Source: Azadirachta indica | Lineage: Eukaryota; Streptophyta; Magnoliopsida; Sapindales; Meliaceae | DNA length: 64,000 nt | NCBI GenBank assembly: GCA_022749755.1 | Contig: CM040441.1 | Location: 23,685,475-23,749,474 of the forward strand | Direction: 5' to 3' | Part shown: positions 52,460 to 64,000 of the stretch, one piece after another | Layout: each line of letters begins with the position of its first letter | Numbering within the stretch: the first letter of the stretch is position 1 | Notes under the pieces: generated by a model | What the model was told of the DNA's origin: nothing | Seen by the model: only the letters and a program-made list of their open reading frames with translations | The model's database searches: none | Position numbers and translations under genes: made by a program

Positions 52460-53752
52460 ATAGAGTATAAGCATCACTTTTACATATAAATATCATGTTT
52501 GTACATGATAATATCTTATATTATATTGTAAAAATATAGTAGGTTGACACACAATTATTTTAAAAATATATATTTTTATATTATATTGCATAAAAGTATA
52601 ACCCATCAAGAATTTAAGCCATCAACGTATACAATTTAAAATTAAGATATTAAGGAATATTATTTTCCAAAAGCTATTATTTTATCTTAAATTATATATT
52701 TGGTTTCGTATATTATATTGTAGAAGAGGATAGTGCATCAACTTACTCAATTTAAAATTAAAAAATTAAAAAATATGCATTATTAAACTATTATTTTTAT
52801 CTTAAATCATATATTTAATATCTTAAAAATTCAAAAAAAAGGTTTTCATCATTCTGATTTTCTAAAAGAAGAGTCAATTACCATATCAATAGAGAGATGG
52901 ACAGTGTTATGAATTGGTTGGCGTAAAAAGATTTGATCTTTTAGGAATAAACGTTTCACAATAACTGTGATCGCAACACAGGAGTCAAAAGCTCATTGGT
53001 TGGTGGATGCATGGGAGCTCATTGGGCAATGAATGAGAAAAAATAAAAGAGAGAGAGAGAGAATTAAGAATCAACTTAGGGGTTGCTAACTTTTTTTTTT
53101 TTTTTTTTATAACAAGTTTAAAATGACGTTGTTTTGATAATCTAATTTAAAAAAAAAAAGATAAAATAGCTATCTTAACAAATATTCGCAAGATATTTAA
53201 AAATATTCATATCCTTTATTTATTGTATATAGATATTAAACCTTTTTATTATATTTAATTTATATCTTATTTTTTAATTACTATATCCTATCATTCAAGA
53301 TTAGATACTAATAAATATCATCATGTGATTAACCCTTTATTTGGCTATCAAGAACAAAAAGACAACAATTTCTACCATACATGTTAGGAAGATTCATAAT
53401 GTCTTTTAAACACTTCAATGTCTTATTTTCCTTTTCATAATTAGTAAGATTCATCATGCTAGTTGTCCAAACATTAGAGATACAAATGTAGTCTACCCTT
53501 AACAATATTAATAATAATCTCATAGCTAATCTTCTATAATTAATCGAGAAAAAACTGCAATACGTAGTACTCATTGTCTTATTCACATGCCGGTCTAATA
53601 AAATTAGGACACTTCATCAGTCGATCAATAATTACCATAATAACTTCGCAAAAGATGATGATGCTATTAATAGAATATTTCTACTGATTCATAGGCACTT
53701 TCTTTTTTGTTGGTTGACTTGTTTCTAAAACGGTAGAGAAGCAGCAGAAGAA
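52460..53752. other. AT-rich DNA upstream of the acyl-activating enzyme gene
   Basis: It contains a GA microsatellite (~53048-53063) and a poly-T run (~53091-53108), with no gene seen. The last ~150 bases must hold the leader of the next gene. I see no unambiguous TATA box. Confidence 0.55.
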
Positions 53753-55730
53753 ATGGTGGAGACAAATGACATCGACGATCTTCCCAAAACGGCGGCCAAC
53801 TACACCGCATTGACGCCGCTGTGGTTTGTTGAGAGAGCAGCTACGGTGCATCCCTCTAAAATATCTGTGATCCATGGATCAAAACACTACACGTGGCTCC
53901 AGACTTACAAACGCTGCCGGAGATTAGCCTCCGCTCTTTCCAAGCTCTCCGTCGGACTCGGCAGCACGGTGTGTATATGAGAATACAGATTATATGATCA
54001 TGGCTTTCAATCGAATTGAACCGAAATGAACTGGACTGATTGTGTTCTGCTTATCCGTGTTTTCATTTTATTAAAATTTTTATGAATTATGTTATACACG
54101 GATGATATTATGGTAGAAAGAAGTAAGTTTATGCCTCTGATCTATGCCGGCAGGTATCGGTGATTGCTCCAAATGTGCCGCCGATGTATGAAGCTCATTT
54201 CGGAGTTCCGATGGCCGGAGCTGTGTTAAATGGTATTAACATTCGTTTAAATGCAGCAACAATTGCCTTCATTCTGGATCATGCTTCATCTGCTGCTGTT
54301 ATTGTGGACCAAGAGTATTTTACTTTAGCAGAAGAAGCTCTGAAAATCATGGAGCAGAGCAGCAGGAAAGGCAAATTCAAGCCTCCAGTTTTGATTGTGA
54401 TCGGCGACGAAAGCTGTAATCCGAAGCCATTGGAATATGCGCTGGGGAGAGGAGCCATTGAATATGAGAAGTTTCTTGAAACTGGAGATCCTGAATTTGC
54501 TTGGAAACCACCGCAAGATGAGTGGCAGAGCATTGCGTTGGGGTATACTTCAGGCACAACAGCGAGCCCAAAAGGAGTTGTGGTGAGCCACAGAGGTGCA
54601 TATTTAATGGCTTTGAATGGTGCCCTGATCTGGGGATTGAATGAAGGTGCTGTATTTCTTTGGACTTTGCCTATGTTTCACGGCAATGGCTGGAGTTACA
54701 CTTGGTCACTTGCTGCTCTCTGCGGCACAAGCATTTGCCTCCGCCAGGTTAATCAGTAATCTAAGATTTGGATATTGATAATTGTTACACCTGATATTAC
54801 TCAATTGTGCTTGAAAATTAGATGTTTTTACAGGTTACAGCCAAGGCTGTGTACTCAGCTATAGCCAAACACGGTGTGACACACTTTTGTGCTGCCCCGG
54901 TGGTGCTGAACACCATAGCCAATGCTCCCCCGGAGGACACTATTCTTCCCCTGCCTCATGTTGTACATATAAACACAGGCGGTGCTCCACCCCCACCTGC
55001 TGTTCTCTTTTCAATGACCCAAAAAGGCTTCCGTATCACTCACACTTACGGTCTCACAGAAGTCACTGGTCCGGCTGCTGTTTGTGTAAAGAAACCCGAG
55101 TGGGAATCACTCCCGCCCGAAACCGTAGCCCGCTTGAACTCCCGCCAAGGAGTCCGGACCATTTGCTTGGACAGCTTAGACGTCGTCGACACAAAAACAA
55201 ACCAACCAATTCCTGCTGATGGAAAAACCATGGGAGAGATTGTGATACGTGGGAATTGTGTAATGAAGGGATATTTAAAGTACCCGGAAGCAAGCAAGGA
55301 AGCTTTTGCAAACGGCTGGTTTCACACAGGGGATCTTGCTGTAAAACATCCTGATAATTACGTGGAAATCAAAGACAGATCAAAAGATATCATCATCTCT
55401 GGTGGTGAAAACATCAGTAGTATAGAAGTAGAGAAAGTGTTGTACTTGCATCCGGCAGTTCTGGAAGCCTCCGTGGTGGCGAGGCCCGACGAGCGGTGGG
55501 GAGAATCCCCCTGTGCATTTGTCACATTGAAACCAGAGGCGGATAACTCAAATGAGCGAGAATTGGCGGAAGATATAATCAAGTTTGGAAGGTCGAAAAT
55601 GCCGGCGTATTGGGTTCCGAAATCCGTAGTATTCGGACCATTGCCCAAGACAGCAACTGGGAAGATTCAGAAACATGTTTTGCGAGCCAAGGCAAAACAG
55701 ATGAGACCTGTTAAGAATAGTAAACTTTAA
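53753..55730 (+). CDS. Acyl-activating enzyme (acyl-CoA synthetase), probably peroxisomal
   Basis: Three exons in phase, 53753-53968, 54154-54747 and 54834-55730, give 568 residues, the normal length for plant AAE proteins. The enzyme should activate a carboxylic acid to its CoA thioester through an acyl-AMP. Visible motifs are the ATP loop YTSGTTASPKG (residues 203-213), YGLTE (342-346), GWFHTGDLA (431-439), DRSKD with GGENIS (from 451) and PKTATGKIQK (541-550) with the catalytic lysine at 547. The last three residues are SKL, the canonical peroxisome signal PTS1. The sequence is closest to the AAE1/benzoate-CoA-ligase-like clade; the substrate cannot be told. No defect is seen. Confidence 0.93.
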
Positions 55731-56514
55731 TTGTAATAATTGTATCGGATAACGAACGACAAAATATCCCCCAATCTCTAATTCCATCATTGCAGAAATA
55801 TTGTACTTTATCATTGTAGAAATATTGTACTTTCATGGATCTAATGAAAATAGAAAAATAAAAATGAATGAAGTTTGTATTATTATACTATTTAAATTCT
55901 TGCGATGGCAACTACCCACGTAGTTGTTCATCATTCAATTTTATATTCTAATACAATATTTGAATGTTTGACAATCTATGGCAATTTGAAAATATTTTAA
56001 TATAATTAAGTTAAAAGTTTTAATTTAGATGTAAATAACTAATATGTGAATGAATTAAATATTTTATTTTTTTTATTAATACTTTTAATTTATTATTTAA
56101 CATTTATATATGTCAATAACTTATCATATTTATTTTAAATTTTTTAGCATATATATATAAATATAGTAATGTTAAATTTTTTATTTTTATAAAAACCAAT
56201 AATAACATAAAAAAAAATAAACATATTAATTATATTTAAATTTCAGTCAAATTTAAATTTTATTTCAGTTAAATTTAAATTTTAATTATATTCAAAATAT
56301 CAGATAAAAAAATAAATACTACTTTAGTCAAAAATTTGATCTGTCGTACTAAGCCATATATGGGATAGGGTATGGCCTGTAGCTATGAAACTGTTTTATA
56401 TAGATTTTGAATTGGTACTTGTAAATTGTAATGGATTAGACGTGCGCCCATAAGGAATATATATGGGAAAATAATATTAATTACCATTCCCCATCTTATT
56501 CTTAAATAAGAAAA

Positions 56515-56577
<63 letters not shown>

Positions 56578-57589
56578 CTAAATGATGATGATGATGATTA
56601 TCATGATTACGAAAGAAAGGGAGAGAAATGAGTCCAATCCTTATTTATTTTGCCATTTCAGAGGGATTGTTGTTCGTTGATGTCTAGAAAGAATAACGTC
56701 TGTAAGTATTATCATTGTTATTATAGACTATGTTCTTCCAACAACTGCTGCTTGCCGTTTGTCAATCAAATTTGTTAAGCTTGATCCTTCATATTTGAAT
56801 CCAGTTTTTTTTTATCCTAAATTTTCAAGAATTGATTGATACGTAACATAGTTTAAAATAAAAAGATTAAAATAATTTTTAAAAAAATTTATCAATTAAT
56901 TTTAAAATTTTTTTTTTTATTTTTAAATATAATAAATTATAATAATAATTAATTAATAAAATTTTTTAAAATGTAATCTCTAACTCTAATTTTTAAATTA
57001 TTCCAAAGTGCCATTTAAAAGTTCATTGGACAAAAACTCCTTCCTAATCATTGTTCCGCCAAATTCATTGCCTGCTATTCGGCTAAACAAATTGGTCGAT
57101 CATCGAGATTTGGCTGGAAAATTTATTGGGCAATAATTATGGAATACATTGAAATGTGGGCGCGGTAGGCCTAAAAGGTTTGCTTATCATATTTCATTTT
57201 ATTGGAAAAGTGAAGGCTAGAATGCTCTCCCTAAACTAGTATGTTACTTACTCTATTTTATTTTACGGTATTGAATTATGAAATAATTCATCTCTTTTGT
57301 GTTGACTGACATTTAACAAAAAAAAAACCTTAATACTAAAAAGATTATTTTAATGGATATCATATCAAGGAGTTATTAGATATAAATAGAAAATTATGTC
57401 TTTTACTTGAAAACTATGAAAACATTCTATTCTCTTCTCCCTATATATCTTATTGCAAGATGGCACTCTTAGTGGAACTATGGTTCTGACAATCACACCA
57501 CAATTACCCATAAGTTGACTACAATATGATCCTTGAGTTGGCACATACAACACCTCTCGATTTTTTCACAAAATTTTTTCTTACAACAT
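55731..57589. other. AT-rich intergenic DNA with an ATT microsatellite
   Basis: No gene is seen. The main landmark is the trinucleotide repeat at 56516-56574. A short ATG repeat follows at about 56583-56600. Confidence 0.6.
56516..56574 (+). repeat. (ATT)n microsatellite, ~20 uninterrupted units
   Basis: 59 bases of perfect ATT repeat. Length and purity suggest that it is polymorphic. Confidence 0.97.
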
Positions 57590-60010
57590 GAGCATATTCT
57601 GATTTACCTCTAGCAGTCTTTGGCTCTACTGTTTTTGTTAACATCCCCAGTCAATTTCAATCTAAACTTGACCCTTGAGCTGAAAAATGTGTTTTTGTAG
57701 GATGTGCTCCAAAAAAAAAAAGGGACACAAGTGTTATAATCCTCATACTAGAAAAATATATGTCAACATCGATGTTTCTTTTGTAGAAAACTAACCTTAC
57801 TTTAATACAAATTTTCTTTTGGAGAAGAAATCTAGGAATAGGAGATAATTTTTGAGTTATTTTTATTCCTTTATTAAATACAATTGTCCTAGAGTACTCT
57901 TCTACTCATAATTTGCAATCCTATACTAACAATTAAGGGACAATGCTCGATTCTTTTTTGATTTTTGAGTTAATACTCTATTATTTCTTTATATTTTTTT
58001 TAATATCTCATTACTTTCTTAAGTTTCGATTTTACCTTTTAGAGTAAGGGAAGTAATGAAATATTAAAAAAAATATAGAAGATATTAGAGTATTAACTAA
58101 AAGAATACGAGAGAAATGAGCATTTTTCCAGAAATTAATTGTCAAGATTCCAGAAATATGGGAAATTCTAATCCTAATCCACTCTTACCCAGCATAGATG
58201 TATCTCAAATAGGGGGAGATGTATTATCGAAGAATGTAAATCATTTAAATTTTGAACTTCAGGTTTATGCTCGAAAGAAATTTCATCATTAAAGAAAAGA
58301 CTCAACAATCATACTGGCACAAGATCAATCAGAAACTCCGGGATATATCCATCTAAACACTTCAGGTACTCTGACTCATTCTAATCCTTTAATTTCTTCA
58401 TCTACTATACCTTGTAATATTATGCCTTGGATCTAGATTTGCCAATAGCAATTAGCAAAGGAACCCGCACGTGTCCTAAACATCCTATTGCCAATATGAC
58501 TGTCTCAAAATCATATAGCGTTTACCTCTAGGATTTATCACTTGTTCTTTCCAAGAAGTATACAAGAAGCATTTGGTGATCTGAATTGGATGTTAGCAGT
58601 TATGGAAGATATGAATGCTCTAAAAGTGGTACTTGGGAGATTGTCGAGTTACCAGAAGATAAAAATTAAAAAAAAAAAAAAGTGGGTTACAAATGGGTAT
58701 GTACTGTGAAGTATAAATCTAATGGAAGCATAAAAAGGACGAGGCAAGGCTTATGACAAAAGGCTTTACACAAACCTACAGGATTGACTATTAGGAAACA
58801 TTTGCTTCTGTTGCAAAAGTAAACTTTACTCGAGTTCTGTGTCCTTAGCAATTAAGTCCAATTGGCCGTTGTACCAGCTAGATGTGAAAAATGCCTTTCT
58901 CAATGGCGATTTAGATGAAGAAGTGTTCATGAGTTTACTGCCATGTTTTGAGGAAAACATTAGGAGTAACAAAGTTAACAGGTTGAGAAAGTCTTTCTAC
59001 AGACTTAAAAAAGTCACCAAGAGTGTGGTTTGAACGCTTTGGAAAGACTATAACCAGCTATGATTTTCTGCGAAGCCAAGCAAATAGTACTATGTTTTGT
59101 AAACACTCGAAGGAAGGTAGAGTTACGATTTTAATCGTTTATTTTGATGATATTGATGAATTAGAAAGACTTAAGAAGAGACTTGCAAACAACTTTGAAA
59201 TCAAGGACTTGGGTATTCTAAAATATTTCCTTGGAATGGAGTTTGCAAGAACTAAGGAAGGTATCTTTGTTAATGAAAAGAAATATGTTCTTGAAACTCC
59301 CATTAAGCCTAATGTAAAATTACAAGCCGCCAAAACTAAGGAGGTGAAGAATAGAGAACAACTCTAGAGATCGGTTGGGAGACTAATCTAATTATCTTAT
59401 ACACGCCCAGACATAGCCTTTGCAGTGAGCATGGTGATCCAATTTATGCACTATTTGGGACCAGATCATTTGTATGATATTTACAAGATTTAAAGATACT
59501 TAAAAAGGACTTCAAGATAAGGGTTGTTATTTAGAATACGCGGCCACTTGCAAATGGAAGTCTATACTGATACATATTGAGCGAGAAACAGTATAGATAG
59601 AAGGCCAACATTGGGTCATTGCACCTTCGTTGAAGGTAATCTTGTGACACAGCAAAGTAAAAAATAAAATTTGGTAGCTAGGAGCAGTGTTTAGATCTCT
59701 TGCACATGGAATTTGCGAAATAAAGTGGGTCAAGACAATACTTGAGGAGTTGAAGATTCTCAGTCTAGCACCTATAAAAGCTTATTGGGAAAATAAAACA
59801 ACTATATCCATATCACACAATCCAGTTCTACGTAAGTGAACAAAGCATGTAGAAGTGTACAAGCACTTTATTAAAGAAAAGCTTGACAATGGCTTGTTTT
59901 GGGTGACGTACATTTTATTGTCAGTATATAAACTAGCATGGAATAGATTTCTTGGCGTGGCAAAACCCTTTATAAGAAACCTCACAATTCACAAGTTCAT
60001 CTTCAGTTAC
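57590..60010 (+). mobile_element. Ty1/copia retrotransposon pol remnant
   Basis: In broken frames the + strand gives the end of a copia integrase (LPLAVFGSTVF, then KCVFVGCAPKKK, ~57605-57720) and reverse transcriptase pieces (YQLDVKNAFLNGDLDEEVF, ~58872-58930; LIVYFDDI, ~59132-59155, with residues missing after it; KDLGILKYFLGMEFARTKEG, ~59205-59265). RNase H pieces follow (CEIKWVKTILEELKI ~59710-59760; KHVEVYKHFIKEKL ~59847-59890). No LTRs were found. Multiple stops and shifts mean it is inactive. Confidence 0.85.
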
Positions 60011-60059
60011 CTGATTCCCAGTAATAGTTATTCATGTTAACATCATCCTTTCTTATGTT

Positions 60060-60380
60060 GTGCATCTCTAATATGATTTGCATAGTTCCTGTTGTTGCTC
60101 GGTTATAGACATTTTTTTCAATGCCTCCGAAAGTTCTAAAAAGCTCCTGCATTCCATGATTGTCAAAGAACTTCTCAATCGTATGATAGTAGCCAACTCA
60201 TTAGCATTTGATCTTAGCTCTCCCAAACCAAGTAGTTTGGAGTCTCAATAGTGACAACATTTTGGTCTTGGTCAATGCTAACAATCATTTTCCTTGGTGC
60301 TGTTCTATTGCCATCAATGTCAGCCTCAAGTTTGTTGGCTTAGATGCTTAGGAGCACCTGAGTCTTCCCTGGGAGAAAGT
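60060..60380 (-). pseudogene. Unidentified coding-like remnant
   Basis: On the - strand one frame carries KLEADIDGNRTAPRKMIV with SIDQDQNVVTIETP (~60330-60240). After a frame change a second open stretch carries LGLGELRSNANELATIIRL and SFLELSEALKKMSITEQQ (~60235-60085). Base composition is less AT-rich than the surroundings. I do not recognise the family. It may belong to the copia element or be an independent gene fragment. Confidence 0.35.
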
Positions 60381-61099
60381 TTGTATTAATTAACTTTTAA
60401 CGGAAGTTGGAAACACAAATGATGCAATGGATTTAAGTCACGAGCTCAAAGTTTTAAAAAAGTTGATTTGTTGTTACTTAGGTAATGACTTGACTATGCA
60501 TTAAGTAAAGTAACAAATCAAAATTGTGGAGTGCATTTTATATTCTACTTATATTAATCTAATAATATAATGAATATCATCGCCACAAAATATTATTCTT
60601 TTATTGTTACTGCATTCTGGTATATCTTCTTCGTTGTCTTGCCGTGCCAGTGACAAAAGCATACATAGGCTTGTGCTTGGGCTGATGTTCAGTTGCATAT
60701 TCAAGCCCAATAACTTTTACTAAATCCAATTGTAAACACTTAAATCCAACCGTAAACTCTAAGCAGTGGTATAATAGTATTTATATAAACCTTTGGTATG
60801 ACTTGATTGATAATTGACATGTAACATATAGAATTCTTAATTATGATTCTTAATTAATACAACGAGAATAAAAAATTTTTATATAAAAAATAAATTTTTC
60901 ATCTCTATTTATTTTGCTTATTTTTTTTATATTTATTAATATTAAATACAAGTTAAAGTTATCATTAATATATTATTTTGTTATTTTTATGCAATAATTA
61001 TATTTAAAATATAAATTTTACTATTAATAAAAAAATTATATATTTAAAAAAATTTTTAATTAAATATTATTTATATAAATATATTTATTTTAAAAATAA

Positions 61100-61131
61100 T
61101 ATATATTAATATATATATATATATATATATA
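61100..61131. repeat. AT microsatellite
   Basis: A run of alternating A and T directly before the GGGGCC that starts the promoter-proximal region of the PPR gene. Confidence 0.9.
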
Positions 61132-61327
61132 ATGGGGCCGGATAGAGTGATGAGTACTCAATCATTCCTTACTCGATTAATAATATAAATAATAATTAAT
61201 TTCTACTTATTTTTTATTATATTATCTCAATTTTATTTTATTGAAACGAATTGTCGTGAACCCTAAATCCACAGGAAAGTTTGGCATCCCTAATAACGTG
61301 CATGCGTGGGTATTGAAAGTTTAAAGA

Positions 61328-61335
61328 TATAAAAG
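61328..61335 (+). promoter_or_regulatory. Probable TATA box of the PPR gene
   Basis: TATAAAAG lies 204 bp upstream of the chosen start codon, in a less AT-rich setting. It predicts a transcription start near 61360. Confidence 0.5.
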
Positions 61336-61512
61336 GGGACATCATCCTTCTATGGATTTTCAAGTTTTCCCTTGATAGGAAAACAAAAATGATAAGTGAT
61401 GCGCATATTATTTAGTTACATTCACACACTCTGTAAGGAAACAACACACACTCGTAGGCTTGTTTGCTCACTTACCTTGAAAGACTACATGTTATAGTCG
61501 TACCATCCATCG

Positions 61513-61605
61513 ATGGCAGTATTCCTGAGTGATGAGAATGAGAGGACGTCGTCTAGTCTTCAGATCAACAACCAAAACAAAATCCTTTCACTCTTCCTCT
61601 CATAA
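61513..61605 (+). CDS. Overlapping upstream ORF of the PPR gene (30 codons)
   Basis: An ATG at 61513 opens a 30-codon frame ending TAA at 61603-61605. It is out of frame with the main ORF and overlaps its first 74 bases. If 61513 lies in the mRNA, scanning ribosomes meet it 19 bases before the main ATG. The peptide resembles nothing known to me. Confidence 0.4.
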   Translation: MAVFLSDENERTSSSLQINNQNKILSLFLS

Positions 61606-63635
61606 ACCTTCTAAAACTAAAACCCTCACTGAATCCAATTTTATATCTCTCATTCATTCTTCAAAATCCACCAAACAACTCCGTCAAATCCATGCTCAAA
61701 TCCTTCGCCACAAACACAACCTCTTTTTGAGCAGCTACATTACAACCCAGTTGATATCCGCTGCTTCTCTACGCAAGTCCGTTGATTACTCCCTCGCTAT
61801 CTTTAATTATTGCTTTACTCCCAAGAACTTGTATGTATTCAATGCTTTGATTCGTGGGTTATTCCAGAATTCCCGTTTCCACAGTTCCCTTACTCATTTT
61901 ATTGTTATGATGAGGTTAGGTATCAAACCTGATGGACTTACATACCCGTTTGTGTTGAAATCTGTTGCCAGTTTGTGTACGACGGGCCTTGGCAGAGCTC
62001 TGCACTGTTTGATTGTGAAATGTGGGTTTGAGTTTGATGCTTTTGTCAGGGTTTCTTTGGTTGATATGTATGTAAAACTTGAACGAATACGGTTGGCGTT
62101 GAAGGTGTTTGATGAAAGTCCCGATAGAAATAAGAGCGCGGGTGTTTTGTTGTGGAATATGTTGATTAATGGTTGTGGTAAAGTGGGAGATTTGAAGAAG
62201 GCAATGGAACTGTTTGAGGCGATGCCTGAAAAGAATGTGGTTTCATGGAGTAGTTTGGTAGATGGGTTTATGAGGAATGGGGATTTGAAGAAAGCGAGTG
62301 AGCTTTTTGAGCAAATGCCGGAGAAGAATGTGGTTTCTTGGACCACTATGGTTAATGGGTTTCTGCTAAATGGAGAATCGGAGAAGGCATTGGCGATGTT
62401 CTTTCAGATGTTGGATGAGGGTGTGAGGGCAAATGATCATGCTATTGTTTCTGCTCTTTCAGCTTGTGCTAAAGTTGGAGCTCTTGAAGCAGGAGTGAGA
62501 GTTCATAATTATGTTTCAAGCAATGGTTTTGTGTTGAATGGAGCTATTGGAACTGCTTTGGTGAATATGTATGCAAAATGTGGGAATATTGACGCAGCAA
62601 GTTTTGTTTTTGGTGAGACAAAACAAAAGGACCTTCTTACTTGGACTGCTATGATATGGGGTTGGGCGATCCATGGACATTATGAGCAAGCTATCCAATG
62701 CTTTAAGCAGATGATGTATTCAGGTATTTGATCTTGTAATATTTAGTTTCAAGTCCACTTGATTTTATAAGTATTGCTTTCTCTAACTTCCTGTAATTGC
62801 AGATGTAAAACCAGATGGGACGGTCTTCCTTGCCATATTAACTGCATGCTTGTATGCTGGGCAATTAGACATGGCATTTAATTTCTTTAACAGCATGAAG
62901 CTTGATTACTTCATTGAGCCCTCTATGAAGCATTATACAGTAATTGTCAATCTGTTAGGCAGGGTGGGCCAGCTAGATGAGGCTTTGAAGTTCATTCGGA
63001 AGATGCCAATGAGTCCTGATTTTGTGATTTGGGGAGCCCTTTTTTCTGCTTGTAGGGCTCACAAGAATATCAAAATATCCAAAATAGCCTTAGAAAGACT
63101 CCTGCAGCTTGAACCTAAGGATCCTGGTAGCTATGTCTTCTTGTCAAACGTTTATGCAGCAGTAGGAAGATGGAAAGATGCAAAGAGAGTGAGGACATTG
63201 ATGAAAAATAGAAATGTAGAGAAAGATCCAGCATGGAGTTATATAGAGTTGGATGGCCATGTGCATGCTTTTGTTGCTGGTGATCATGGTCACATGGATG
63301 CAAAGGAGATATACTTGAAGTTAGAGGAGATAGTGGCTAGTGCCAAGGAACGCGGATACAAGCCTGGAGCAGAGAGGGTAATTCATAACATTGACGAAGA
63401 AGAGAGCGAAAAAGTATTGGGAAGTCATAGTGAGAAGTTGGCACTTGCTTTTGGGCTCATTCGAACTGATCCAGGAGTGACTATTAGGATTGTGAAGAAC
63501 CATAGAGTCTGTAGGCATTGTCATTTTATTATGAAATATTGCAGTAAAATGAGCCAAAGGGAGATAATCCTAAGAGATATAAAACGCTTCCATCATTTCA
63601 AGGATGGGAACTGCTCATGTGGAGATTATTGGTAA
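61532..63635 (+). CDS. PLS-DYW pentatricopeptide-repeat protein, probable organellar RNA editing factor
   Basis: Two exons, 61532-62723 and 62803-63635, join in phase (G then AT gives Asp) for 674 residues. The N-terminus is rich in R, K, S and T with no acidic residues for ~30 positions, as in a plastid or mitochondrial targeting peptide. PLS-type PPR repeats follow, including the pair GDLKKAMELFEAMPEKNVV and GDLKKASELFEQMPEKNVV. Then come E-type motifs (LLQLEPKDPGSYVFLSNVYA) and a complete DYW deaminase: HSE at 606-608, CRHCH with C634 and C637, HH at 661-662, CSC at 668-670, ending DYW. Such proteins bind one or a few RNA sites and deaminate C to U. It resembles Arabidopsis At1g04840 from memory. 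No defect is seen. Confidence 0.93.
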
Positions 63636-64000
63636 CAGTACAATGTAAGTACTGCTTTTCTTCTAAATAATACTTAGTACCATACAGTATTGTTAACGTA
63701 TTTGCATTTTACCTTAGTCATCGACTGACCTTTTTTATTTTTACTTGGTCATCCACACAATTTTCTTTAGCTTTATATGACTCCATGTGTGTACTTGATA
63801 GAGTTTTTATGTGTTGGGTGGTACCGCTAAAGAGGCTCATAATCTTAGTAAAATAATCATTGAGAAGAAATTTGCTAGTTATCCTTCTGAAGTTCCTTAA
63901 TGTCATTGGGAGTAGACAGGCTTCTTCCTCTTATTTTGTTTCTTGTGACCTGTTATATTGTAACAATTGTTTCCCCTTCTTTATTGCTTTTACGGATTTG
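63636..64000 (+). other. 3' UTR and downstream DNA of the PPR gene
   Basis: Mixed-composition DNA without a clear ORF. A possible donor (AATGTAAGT at 63643-63651) just after the stop suggests a 3' UTR intron. No next gene is visible before the window ends. Confidence 0.45.

Larger units (their letters stand above)
49234..53310 (-). mobile_element. Decayed hAT DNA transposon, boundaries tentative
   Basis: The left end near 49234 reads AAGGGATGGCAATGGATAGG, the kind of GGGATGGCAA end seen in plant hAT elements. A weak inverted match (GAATGATAGGATA read on the - strand) is near 53290-53310. A decayed transposase of the hAT superfamily fills 49620-51700. I could not find an 8 bp target duplication, so the right limit is a guess. 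Confidence 0.5.

Noticed and set aside
1..64000. CRISPR arrays, rRNA genes or complete tRNA genes
   Set aside because: No regularly spaced repeats, no rRNA motifs and no cloverleaf-capable tRNA with intact A and B boxes were seen.

Overview
The window is nuclear DNA from a flowering plant, most likely a eudicot. Genes are split by many short exons with plant-type introns, intergenic DNA is very AT-rich, and the mobile elements are plant families (a Mutator-like element carrying a ULP1 gene, Ty1/copia, hAT, TRIM). I cannot name the species. A run of 100 N at 42058-42157 shows that this is an assembled scaffold with one gap.

Layout. 1-4123: possible last codons of a gene at the left edge, then AT-rich DNA with diverged duplicated blocks. 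4124-12651: an 8.5 kb Mutator-like element (MULE) with ~110 bp terminal inverted repeats, a decayed mudrA transposase (+) and a convergent decayed ULP1-type cysteine protease gene with an N-terminal DUF1985 region (-), i.e. a Kaonashi-like MULE. It holds long hairpins and clusters of the octamer GATCGAAA. 12652-20160: duplicated AT-rich DNA, a 335 bp TRIM retrotransposon, a fragment of an LRR receptor-like protein gene and a 3' piece of a copia element.

20160-40966: one large gene on the + strand, UTP20 (a small-subunit processome scaffold), which I reconstruct as 31 coding exons and about 2,704 residues. All reading phases agree except for a single frameshift in exon 20, and one intron is GC-AG. 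42158-45340: the 3' part of a gene for a PUB-domain protein (UBA/UBX-type cofactor class), its 5' part lost in or beyond the gap.

45341-53700: AT-rich DNA and a decayed hAT transposon (-) with a smaller hAT-like element beside or inside it. 53753-55730: an intact three-exon acyl-activating enzyme of 568 residues ending in SKL, so probably peroxisomal. 55731-61300: AT-rich DNA, an ATT microsatellite, a copia pol remnant and an unidentified coding-like remnant. 61532-63635: an intact two-exon PLS-DYW pentatricopeptide-repeat protein of 674 residues, probably an organellar C-to-U RNA editing factor, with an overlapping upstream ORF. The four host genes are independent housekeeping or metabolic genes and show no sign of acting together. 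The most interesting non-gene signal is the motif and hairpin architecture inside the MULE.
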